Notes under the pieces: model-generated
What the model was told of the DNA's origin: nothing
The model's database searches: none
What the model saw: only the letters and a program-made list of their open reading frames with translations
Part shown: positions 57,061-64,000 of the stretch, piece by piece
Position numbering within the stretch: the first letter of the stretch is position 1
How the letters are laid out: each line of letters begins with the position of its first letter
Assembly (NCBI RefSeq): GCF_030295705.1
Contig: NZ_AP027274.1
Coordinates: forward strand, 62,001 to 126,000
Length of the DNA stretch: 64,000 nucleotides
DNA from: Polynucleobacter sp. TUM22923
GTDB lineage: Bacteria > Pseudomonadota > Gammaproteobacteria > Burkholderiales > Burkholderiaceae
Reading direction: 5' to 3'
Translations under genes and position numbers: made by a program

Positions 57061-57731
57061 TGGATCAAACACCTATTCATGAGTTTCATAACCCCGACTT
57101 ACTAAATCTAATCCCCGTTGAAGCCAAAAAAATCATTGAAATTGGGTGTAGCTCCGGGTCTCTTGCCAGGGAGCTTAAAAAAATTTCCCCCGAAGTTAAT
57201 TATTTCGGAATAGAAATTGATCCTGCCTATGCGGAATCTGCACTTCGTTACTGTAATGAAACTGCTGTACTTGATATAGAGCAGGCGGGCGTTGAGTTTT
57301 GGAATTTAATGAAGGATCGTGATTGTTGGATTTTTGGAGATACTCTCGAACACCTTCGAGATCCATGGACAATCTTAAATCTTATACATAAGGCACTTCC
57401 AGAGGGTGGCACAATCGTGGCATGCATTCCTAATGTTCAGCATTGGTCATTACAGGTTAGGCTAAGTGTTGGTGATTTTCGCTACGAAAAAGATGGCTTA
57501 ATGGATAGAACACACTTACGATGGTTTACGCGTCAGACTATTGTGGAAATGTTTGATCAAGCTGGATTTGCGATTGAGGCAGGTCTTCCTAGAGTTTTTG
57601 ATGAGCCAATGAGAGAAAGATTTTTACCGCTCATTGCTGAGATGGCAAAAGTTGCTGGGGCAGATCCTCAAGTGGCCGTAAGCGATTCTCTTCCACTGCA
57701 ATACGTAATTAGGGCTGTGAAAAAACATTAA
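57057..57731 (+). CDS. SAM-dependent class I methyltransferase
   Basis: I start at ATG 57057, which overlaps the previous stop (ATGA); ATG 57060 and GTG 57048 are alternatives. The 224-residue protein has SAM motif I IIEIGCSSGSLARELK, an acidic motif II (YFGIEIDPAY), and GDTLEHLRDPW as post-motif, a pattern seen in methyltransferases of glycan and surface-polymer clusters. It likely methylates a sugar or amino-acid product of the two upstream enzymes; this is inferred from gene overlap. Confidence 0.85.
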   Translation: MMDQTPIHEFHNPDLLNLIPVEAKKIIEIGCSSGSLARELKKISPEVNYFGIEIDPAYAESALRYCNETAVLDIEQAGVEFWNLMKDRDCWIFGDTLEHLRDPWTILNLIHKALPEGGTIVACIPNVQHWSLQVRLSVGDFRYEKDGLMDRTHLRWFTRQTIVEMFDQAGFAIEAGLPRVFDEPMRERFLPLIAEMAKVAGADPQVAVSDSLPLQYVIRAVKKH

Positions 57732-57742
57732 ATTACATTTAA

Positions 57743-59068
57743 CTACTGATTTAGATTATTTTTTCTGGTTTCTGGCAGATAAAGCAATGCAATAACAGCC
57801 CCGCATCCCAGAAATACAGTGGGATACCAAAGCCCGGCAACACTATTCCCAGACCATTGATTTAGGGCAGTAACAATAAGAGGCAATAATCCGCCTATCC
57901 ATCCGGCAGCCAGGTTATGGGAGAGGGTAGCTGCACTATTTCTGCTCTTGGCTGGAAAGAGCTCGGCTAGTAGCGCTGTTTGCGGGCCGATAACTAATGC
58001 AAGTGGCAGTGATAAAGCAGTCAGAACCATTCCAATTTTGACTACGAAGCTGTATTGGCCAGACTGAAGATATTCGGTGCTGAGCATTTGCAAAATCTCA
58101 AATGCCGGGTAAATAAACGCTGCCCCAAATACAAGGCCAGAGATCACTACTGGCTTTCTACCAATCTGATCTGACAACCATCCCGCAAAAATAGTCAGTG
58201 GGAAAAGAATCAACGTTGCGTAGATGCTGAGTTGATCCACTAGCCCACTTGGAAGTTGGGCAGAGGTTTTGAGAAAAATCGCCGTGTAGACCTGCACACA
58301 GAAAAATAATATAGCGCCACTAGACGAAACGCAAAAGAACAGTAAAAACATTCTCTTACGAATTTCTGGATCCTTAAAGTTATTGACCAGTTGTGATTCT
58401 ACTTTTGCTCCTTTTTTACTAAGTTCCAGAAAAACAGGGGTCTCTTCTAAGGAGCTACGTATCCAAAACGCAATGATCAGCAGTAGTAGTGATATCCAAA
58501 ACGGCACCCGCCAACCCCAGGACTGAAATTGCTCATCGCTAAGATAGAGCCTAAGTAAAGCCACCTGAATAGTCGAGACTAAAATTCCCAGTGGCCCCAT
58601 GAGTTGTAAAAAGCTTGTCTTGAACCCACGAGATTCATTTCCAGCATGCTCGGTCAGATAAACCGCACTCCCACCAATCTCACCGCCAGCAGAAAGGCCT
58701 TGAAGGAGCCTGAGCCCTACTAGTAAGACTGCTGCCCAAATACCAATATCGGCATAGGTAGGTAAAAAGCCAACACTGACCGTGGCAAAACCCATCAAGC
58801 TAATCGTGATCATAAACACTGGTTTACGGCCAATGCGATCGCCTAGTGAACCAAAAAAGGCAGCGCCTAGGGGTCTGACTACCATGCCCACACCGAAGGT
58901 GGCTAGGCTGGCTAATAGGGCGGTATTAGGGTCGCTAGAGGGAAAGAATAAGGGGCCAAAGATGACTGCTAAGGTAGCAAAAGTTAGAAAGTCATACCAT
59001 TCTAAAAAAGTACCAAAACAAGCGGCAACAGCCACTTTTCTATAGGAGTGGGTATCGGATTTTGTCAA
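57743..59068 (-). CDS. MFS transporter, metabolite:H+ symporter family
   Basis: The 441-residue protein has about 12 membrane helices and MHS-family motifs: the first helix with FGTFLEWYDFLTFA, the GSLGDRIGRKPVF loop between helices 2 and 3, the GLSAGGEIGGSAVYLTEH segment, and a second GWLSDQIGRKP loop. Relatives carry dicarboxylates, citrate, shikimate, proline or betaine; the substrate cannot be told here. It is 15 bp after rmuC on the same strand. Confidence 0.9.
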   Translation of the reverse strand: MTKSDTHSYRKVAVAACFGTFLEWYDFLTFATLAVIFGPLFFPSSDPNTALLASLATFGVGMVVRPLGAAFFGSLGDRIGRKPVFMITISLMGFATVSVGFLPTYADIGIWAAVLLVGLRLLQGLSAGGEIGGSAVYLTEHAGNESRGFKTSFLQLMGPLGILVSTIQVALLRLYLSDEQFQSWGWRVPFWISLLLLIIAFWIRSSLEETPVFLELSKKGAKVESQLVNNFKDPEIRKRMFLLFFCVSSSGAILFFCVQVYTAIFLKTSAQLPSGLVDQLSIYATLILFPLTIFAGWLSDQIGRKPVVISGLVFGAAFIYPAFEILQMLSTEYLQSGQYSFVVKIGMVLTALSLPLALVIGPQTALLAELFPAKSRNSAATLSHNLAAGWIGGLLPLIVTALNQWSGNSVAGLWYPTVFLGCGAVIALLYLPETRKNNLNQ

Positions 59069-59083
59069 ACTTAAGAGATGCTT

Positions 59084-60358
59084 TTATTCAGGCTCTGCAG
59101 CAGATTCAATGAGGGGGGTAGATAAGCTTTTGCTTGGCTTTACACCTAACTCACGCACTTTCTCTGCCGTGCGAATGAGATTACCCTTACCCGACTTCAA
59201 TTTATTAAACGCGTCATGGTAACTAGTTTGGGCTTGATCTAAACGCTGACCTAATTTTTCAAGGTCATCAACAAATCCTACAAATTTGTCGTACAAAGTG
59301 CCGCACTGTTTTGCAATTTCTAGTGCATTACGATTTTGATGATCTTGGCGCCAGAGGTGAGCTACTGTTCGTAGGGTGGCCATCAAGGTACTCGGGCACA
59401 CTAGAACAATGTTTTTAGAGAGCGCCTCTTGATACAGATTAGGCGCTGTTTTTAAGGCCAACAAAAAAGCGGGTTCGATGGGAACAAACATCAGCACAAA
59501 GTCTACCGAGCCAATTCCGTAGAGTGCACTGTAGTTCTTCGAAGACAGCCCCTGAATATGCTGCCGAAGCGACTGAATATGGGCTGCTAATTCTTGTTCG
59601 GCAATGATGGGGTCAGTTTCTTGAGCATGCCGTGCATAAGCAGTAATCGATACCTTGCTATCCACTACAAGACTTCTACCCTCGGGAAGCTTGACTACTA
59701 CGTCAGGCTGGAGGCGTGAGCCGTCGGTCAGAGTGTGACTATCTTGAACTAGATACTCCTCACCTTTACGTAGGCCAGAAGATTCTAGGATTGACTCCAG
59801 TACCAGTTCACCCCAATTACCCTGCACCTTAGAATCCCCTTTTAAGGCTTGAGTGAGGGAACGTGTTTCATCCGACATGCGTAGATTGAGGTTAGCAAGG
59901 CGCTCGATTTCATTTTTGAGAGCAAAACGTTCACGCGCCTCATTGCCATAAGAGGTATTGACTTGCTCTTTAAATTCACTCAGTTTGGTTTGGAGTGGCT
60001 TAAGCAATGCATCTAAACTGGCTACATTTTGCTCAGCAAAGCGTTTGGATTTATCTTCCAAAATTTCATTGGCTAAATTCTTGAACTGACTAGTGAGGGC
60101 TTCTTTGGCTTCGTTGATAGACTCAATTCTGCCAAGCCCTTGCTTGCGTTCAGAATTTAATTCTGCCTCTAGTCGAATAGCCTGTTGTAAAGCGTGATCA
60201 CGCTCAGTTCTTAAATTAGTAGCTAGGGTCACTTCACTCTGAATCTGTTCTTGGCTTCGTGTAAGAGCGGATCGTAAGTTCAGCGCATAAACTAAAAGGC
60301 CTGCACATATACCCAATGGCAGGCCAAATAAAAGCAGGGCGCTTAAATCAAATGTCAC
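59084..60358 (-). CDS. rmuC: DNA recombination protein RmuC
   Basis: The 424-residue product has one N-terminal membrane helix (about 5-26), a long coiled coil (about 30-170), and the RmuC domain (QGNWGELVLESILESSGL, PDVVVKLPEGRSLVVDSKVS, FVPIEPAFLLAL). RmuC limits DNA inversions at short inverted repeats in E. coli and has a nuclease-like fold. The role of the membrane anchor is not known from sequence. The C-terminus ends with a short Ser/Pro/Glu-rich tail. Confidence 0.93.
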   Translation of the reverse strand: MTFDLSALLLFGLPLGICAGLLVYALNLRSALTRSQEQIQSEVTLATNLRTERDHALQQAIRLEAELNSERKQGLGRIESINEAKEALTSQFKNLANEILEDKSKRFAEQNVASLDALLKPLQTKLSEFKEQVNTSYGNEARERFALKNEIERLANLNLRMSDETRSLTQALKGDSKVQGNWGELVLESILESSGLRKGEEYLVQDSHTLTDGSRLQPDVVVKLPEGRSLVVDSKVSITAYARHAQETDPIIAEQELAAHIQSLRQHIQGLSSKNYSALYGIGSVDFVLMFVPIEPAFLLALKTAPNLYQEALSKNIVLVCPSTLMATLRTVAHLWRQDHQNRNALEIAKQCGTLYDKFVGFVDDLEKLGQRLDQAQTSYHDAFNKLKSGKGNLIRTAEKVRELGVKPSKSLSTPLIESAAEPE

Positions 60359-60404
60359 GAATCGAACAAAGACTGAGCAATATCAACAGGATGAGCTTGA
60401 GTAA

Positions 60405-60716
60405 TTAAGCCTGCACTAATGTTTTAAGTTCACCACTTTGAAACATCTCCGTCATGATGTCTGAGCCACCAATAAACTCACCATTGATGTAGAGCTGAGG
60501 AATAGTAGGCCAGTTTGAAAATTGCTTGATGCCCTGGCGAATGCCTTCATCTTCCAGTACGTTCACTGTAAAGATATCGTTAACACCACAGGTGCGTAAG
60601 ATATTGATCGCATTGCCGGAGAAACCGCACTGAGGAAACTGTGCATTACCCTTCATGAATAGCACTACAGGGTGGCTAGTTACGATTTCTTGAATTTTTG
60701 CTTGGTTATCCATCAT
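60405..60716 (-). CDS. grxD: Monothiol glutaredoxin, Grx4 type
   Basis: The 103-residue product has the monothiol active site CGFS (FPQCGFSGNAI), a cis-proline TIPQLYI and GGSDIM glutathione-binding segments. Such glutaredoxins carry and transfer 2Fe-2S clusters, typically with BolA proteins; IbaG is encoded at 34 kb. Tandem ATGs at 60716 and 60713 are both possible. It lies downstream of prmC in the conserved hemA-prfA-prmC-grxD order. Confidence 0.95.
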   Translation of the reverse strand: MMDNQAKIQEIVTSHPVVLFMKGNAQFPQCGFSGNAINILRTCGVNDIFTVNVLEDEGIRQGIKQFSNWPTIPQLYINGEFIGGSDIMTEMFQSGELKTLVQA

Positions 60717-60810
60717 GTTTTCCTAAGAGACGTCGTTAATATATTGCTGTTAATAAAGTGAATTTTAAGCCTATATAGAAAAAAGGGCTAATAAGTCTGT
60801 CGCTTGAATC

Positions 60811-61689
60811 TTATGATGGATCTGATCGACTTTTTCTACCAGAGGCGGCGCGTTGGTGGCCCGCTAAATCGAGATGCACCTGAATATCCACCAAGCCTGC
60901 CATGCCCATTAGCTGAACTATGCCTTCAGACTGGTCAAATCCATGTTCTACGGCAATCAACCCCCCTAGCTTTAAGTATGGATCCGCCCGAGAAATAATT
61001 GCCTCTAAGCAGGTAAGCCCGCTGGCGAAATCTGTGAGGGCAGATGATGGCTCAAACCGCAAATCTCCCTCAATTAGATGGGGATCAAGATGGGCAATAT
61101 ACGGAGGATTGCTCACAATGACGTCAAAGCGCATTTGGGCATCAAGCGCCTCATACCAATTGCCTTTAGCAAACTTCACCCTATTGCTAAGTCCTAATAA
61201 TTGCGCATTTTCTTGTGCAATCGATAGTGCATCTTCTGACTGATCAGTTGCCATGCCGACGACTTCTGGGGCAGCGCTGGCAATAGCAAGAGCAATCGCG
61301 CCAGAGCCTGTTCCCAGGTCTAGCACTTGAATTGGCCCGCTTTGGTCCTGGATCTGGGATAGCCGACTGATTTCAGCTAAGGCAATATCGACTAGTAATT
61401 CAGTTTCAGGACGAGGAATGAGAACGCCTGGAGCAACCCGTAGTTCAATATTGTGAAACCCTTTCTTCCCTAAGACATAAGCAATAGGCTCACCTTGCAT
61501 TCTGCGCGCTTCAAGGTCTTGCCATGCATTCTGCGCTGCTTCGCTGAGCACCATATCGTCACGAGACATTAAGGCGGATCGAGGGAGTTGATAGTGCTGC
61601 TCCAAAATATGGGCCAGCAGAATTCGTGCTTCCTTGGGCGGCAATCTTGAGTTGCTAAGCAGTACCTTTAATGAGTGGGTTACATTCAT
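60811..61689 (-). CDS. prmC: Release factor glutamine methyltransferase
   Basis: The 292-residue protein has an N-terminal helical substrate-binding domain and a SAM-methyltransferase domain (VLDLGTGSGAIALAIA, then the catalytic NPPY in VSNPPYIAH). It methylates the glutamine of the GGQ motif in release factors; its target PrfA is encoded 11 bp upstream. The C-terminal tail is short and Arg/Ser-rich. Confidence 0.95.
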   Translation of the reverse strand: MNVTHSLKVLLSNSRLPPKEARILLAHILEQHYQLPRSALMSRDDMVLSEAAQNAWQDLEARRMQGEPIAYVLGKKGFHNIELRVAPGVLIPRPETELLVDIALAEISRLSQIQDQSGPIQVLDLGTGSGAIALAIASAAPEVVGMATDQSEDALSIAQENAQLLGLSNRVKFAKGNWYEALDAQMRFDVIVSNPPYIAHLDPHLIEGDLRFEPSSALTDFASGLTCLEAIISRADPYLKLGGLIAVEHGFDQSEGIVQLMGMAGLVDIQVHLDLAGHQRAASGRKSRSDPS

Positions 61690-61700
61690 CTGAGAGGTCG

Positions 61701-62780
61701 TTAATGATCGCCTAGTGCCGCCAGTAGCTCCGCTTGATGCTCAGAAGCCAGGGCATTACACAAATCATCCAAGTCGCCATCCATCATTGAGTCGATTTTG
61801 TAGAGCGTGAGATTAATTCGATGATCGGTAATGCGACCCTGTGGGAAGTTATAAGTCCGAATGCGATCGCTTCTATCACCAGAGCCTACCAAAGACTTGC
61901 GGGTTTGCGCTTCCAGTTGATGTTTTTCTCGTTCACGGGCATCCATGATTCGAGAAACCAATACTTTCATAGCCTGTTCGCGGTTGCGGTGTTGACTACG
62001 ATCATCCTGACACTCCACCACAGTGCCAGTGGGTAAGTGCGTAATACGAACTGCAGAATCTGTTTTATTAATGTGCTGACCACCTGCACCAGAAGCGCGA
62101 AAAGTATCAACGCGTAGTTCAGCGGGATTGATTTTGACGGCCTCTAATTCATCTGCCTCTGGCATCACCGCAACGGTGCATGCCGAGGTATGAATGCGTC
62201 CCTGAGTCTCAGTTTGGGGAACTCGCTGAACGCGATGACCACCAGATTCAAACTTGAGGCGAGAGTAGACCGATTGACCCACTAGGCGTAAGACCACTTC
62301 CTTGTAGCCGCCTAAATCTGATTCAGCGGCATTCACAATTTCGACTTTCCAGCCCTGGCGCTCTGCAAAGCGGATGTACATACGATACAAATCATTAGCA
62401 AACAGGGCGCTCTCATCACCACCAGTACCGGCCCGGATCTCTAAGAACACATTGCGTTCATCATTCACGTCTTTGGGAAGCAATAGTTTTTGCAGTGTTT
62501 CTGCTAGCACCTCCATCGTCGCCTGCGCTTGCTTTTGCTCCTCATCAGCAAAGTCCTTCATATCAGGATCTTTACGCATATCCTCAGCCGCCTGAGCATC
62601 TGACTCAGCCTGTTTATATAAACCGAACTGCTCAACCACGGTTGCAATATCCGAATGCTCACGCGTGAGCTTTCGATATTGATCCATATCTTTCGTAGAC
62701 TCTTGAGTAGTTAACAGGGAGTTGAGTTCGGCTAAGCGTGTATCTAGATGATCTAACTTAGCCCGCATGCTAGGCTTCAT
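61701..62780 (-). CDS. prfA: Peptide chain release factor 1
   Basis: The 359-residue product has the GGQ catalytic motif ([18 protein letters not shown]) and the class I factor codon-recognition segment [20 protein letters not shown], where PxT (here PQT) marks RF1, specific for UAG and UAA. It starts at ATG 62780 (MKPSMRAKL), directly adjacent to the hemA stop, so it is coupled with hemA. Confidence 0.96.
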   Translation of the reverse strand: MKPSMRAKLDHLDTRLAELNSLLTTQESTKDMDQYRKLTREHSDIATVVEQFGLYKQAESDAQAAEDMRKDPDMKDFADEEQKQAQATMEVLAETLQKLLLPKDVNDERNVFLEIRAGTGGDESALFANDLYRMYIRFAERQGWKVEIVNAAESDLGGYKEVVLRLVGQSVYSRLKFESGGHRVQRVPQTETQGRIHTSACTVAVMPEADELEAVKINPAELRVDTFRASGAGGQHINKTDSAVRITHLPTGTVVECQDDRSQHRNREQAMKVLVSRIMDAREREKHQLEAQTRKSLVGSGDRSDRIRTYNFPQGRITDHRINLTLYKIDSMMDGDLDDLCNALASEHQAELLAALGDH

Positions 62781-64000
62781 CTAATGATCTTCTGGCTTAG
62801 TGTGTGAGGAAAATAATTTGGGTAGTAATTTAATTAGTGCATCACGCTCGGCACCATGAGAGTGTTGCAAAGCATGGAGGGAGCCATGTAAAAATTTATT
62901 AGTCAAGCCTTGCGCCATTGCATTGAGGACTTCTTGGGGATCATCGCCCCGCATCAAGCGTTTCATGGCGCGATCGAGCTCAAGCTGTCTAAGATGTTCA
63001 CCCTGTTGTTGAATATCCTGAATCAATGGGACTGTTTTACGGCCTTGCATCCAGTGCATAAAGTTTCCAACACGATCTTCAATAATCGCTTCGGCTTGAC
63101 TTACTGCCGCATGGCGCAAAGAAGCGCCCGTTTGAATCATGATGCCAAGGTCATCTACAGTGTAGAGATACACATCATTTAAACGAGAAATCTCGGACTC
63201 AATATCACGTGGTACTGCTAAATCGATCATCACCATGGGTTTGTGGCGACGTTGCTTAAGTGCACTCTCAACCATACCTAAACCAATAATTGGTAATGAT
63301 GACGCAGTACTAGAAACGATCACATCAAATTCATGTAATCGACTAGGAAGATCGGATAACTTCAATGATTCTGTCTTAATATCCTGATCAGCAATAGAAT
63401 CCGCCAATTCTTGACCGCGCTCGGTTGTTCGGTTGGCAATCGCTACTACTTTTGGTTTGCGCGCAGCAAAATGGGTTGCACATAGCGCGATCATTTCTCC
63501 GGCACCAATAAACAGTACGCGTTGGTCTGCAATGGTTTCAAAGATCCGTTCCGTGAGTCGTACCGATGCAGCAGCCATCGACACCGAGTGGGCGCCAATC
63601 TCTGTAGAGCTACGCACTTCTTTAGCGACTGCAAATGTCTTCTGAAAAAGTTGATTGAGATAAGTTCCAAGGACGCCTGCATCATTAGCTGTACGCACAG
63701 CATCCTTCATCTGACCTAAGATTTGGGTCTCACCAATCACCATCGAATCTAGTCCACAAGCTACTCTAAAAGCATGTCGTACGGCATCGGACTGGGGTAG
63801 CGCATATACGTGGGGTTGTAAGCTACTTGCTGCTAGCTGTTGGGTTTTAGCTAGCCAGTCAAAGGTAGCTTCATGCAATAAGCTAGCCGCATTGGCATCA
63901 TTTGCAGCGCAATAAATTTCCGTACGATTGCAGGTAGATAAAATAGTGGCTTCTGGCAGCCCAGCCTGATTCGCGCCAACGAGATGTTGGCGAAGATCGT
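62781..64000 (-). CDS. hemA: Glutamyl-tRNA reductase (5' end outside window)
   Basis: The frame stays open to the window end at 64000, so the N-terminal part (about 30 residues by comparison with the family) is missing. Visible are the catalytic cysteine motif TCNRTE (about 63920-63940), the [12 protein letters not shown] segment, the NADPH domain ([13 protein letters not shown]) and the C-terminal dimerisation helices. The enzyme reduces glutamyl-tRNA to glutamate-1-semialdehyde, the entry step of the C5 haem pathway. It heads the hemA-prfA-prmC-grxD operon. An internal ATG at 63878 is not the start. Confidence 0.95.
   Translation of the reverse strand, partial: DLRQHLVGANQAGLPEATILSTCNRTEIYCAANDANAASLLHEATFDWLAKTQQLAASSLQPHVYALPQSDAVRHAFRVACGLDSMVIGETQILGQMKDAVRTANDAGVLGTYLNQLFQKTFAVAKEVRSSTEIGAHSVSMAAASVRLTERIFETIADQRVLFIGAGEMIALCATHFAARKPKVVAIANRTTERGQELADSIADQDIKTESLKLSDLPSRLHEFDVIVSSTASSLPIIGLGMVESALKQRRHKPMVMIDLAVPRDIESEISRLNDVYLYTVDDLGIMIQTGASLRHAAVSQAEAIIEDRVGNFMHWMQGRKTVPLIQDIQQQGEHLRQLELDRAMKRLMRGDDPQEVLNAMAQGLTNKFLHGSLHALQHSHGAERDALIKLLPKLFSSHTKPEDH

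Noticed and set aside
54450..57742. Attachment-site duplication of the tRNA-Thr 3' end behind the glycosylation cassette
   Set aside because: I looked for a repeat of the T-arm/acceptor end and found none, and no integrase gene is present. Insertion by an integrative element is therefore not claimed.

Overview
The window looks like a chromosomal segment of a betaproteobacterium of the order Burkholderiales. Polynucleobacter is the best fit, judged from protein sequence character, compact spacing, moderate GC and gene neighbourhoods. No database search was possible, so the genus is an inference. Most of the window is dense housekeeping DNA with few gaps. Accessory material is concentrated at about 21.3-22.1 kb, 47.2-49.8 kb and 54.5-57.7 kb.

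Layout. 1-8.6 kb: the end of the S10/spc ribosomal cluster and the alpha cluster (rplN to rplQ with secY, infA, rpmJ, rpoA), closed by a strong terminator. 8.7-13.3 kb: cutA-dsbD, convergent engB-hemB, and a di-haem cytochrome c4. 13.3-15.3 kb: lysA with a small LptM-like lipoprotein, divergent from cyaY. 15.3-21.3 kb: aroB, aroK, a short secretin and an unrecognised membrane protein on the minus strand, divergent from mrcA. The pilMNOP genes normally found here in betaproteobacteria are missing or reduced to one gene. 21.3-28.5 kb: a REP-associated (RAYT) transposase gene, then gltB-gltD. 28.5-34.2 kb: a complete Mla phospholipid-transport operon (mlaFEDACB), a second ABC exporter and ibaG. 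34.3-42.5 kb: murA and the full histidine set hisG-D-C-B-H-A-F-I-E, with hisC inverted in place. 42.5-45.8 kb: a HIT protein, tatABC and a convergent Sel1-repeat gene. 46.0-49.4 kb: a porin, a 49-residue lipoprotein, a decayed copy of the porin 3' end and a TPR-glycosyltransferase gene, followed by a 470-bp gene-free stretch. 49.8-54.4 kb: mscL, petABC (bc1 complex), sspA-sspB and tRNA-Thr(UGT). 54.5-57.7 kb: an AT-rich cassette of a SPINDLY-type O-GlcNAc-transferase-like protein, a small glycosyltransferase and a methyltransferase. 57.7-64 kb: minus-strand MFS transporter, rmuC, grxD, prmC, prfA and hemA (5' end outside the window).

How the genes connect. tatABC can export the folded Rieske protein PetA, which carries a twin-arginine leader; petABC and cytochrome c4 belong to the same respiratory chain. 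PrmC methylates the GGQ glutamine of its neighbour PrfA. aroKB, lysA, gltBD and his genes cover amino-acid synthesis. Mla, MurA, PBP1A, MscL, the porin and several lipoproteins serve the envelope. The two TPR-glycosyltransferase loci flank the mscL-pet-ssp block and are the likeliest lineage-specific surface or protein-modification functions.

The most interesting signals are: a two-hairpin porin 3' UTR duplicated 346 bp downstream with compensatory base changes; the reduced pilus-assembly locus beside mrcA; the TPR-OGT/GT/methyltransferase cassette behind tRNA-Thr; the in-place inversion of hisC; a structured leader before rpsD; and short tandem repeats with 10-, 11- and 15-bp periods in intergenic regions.
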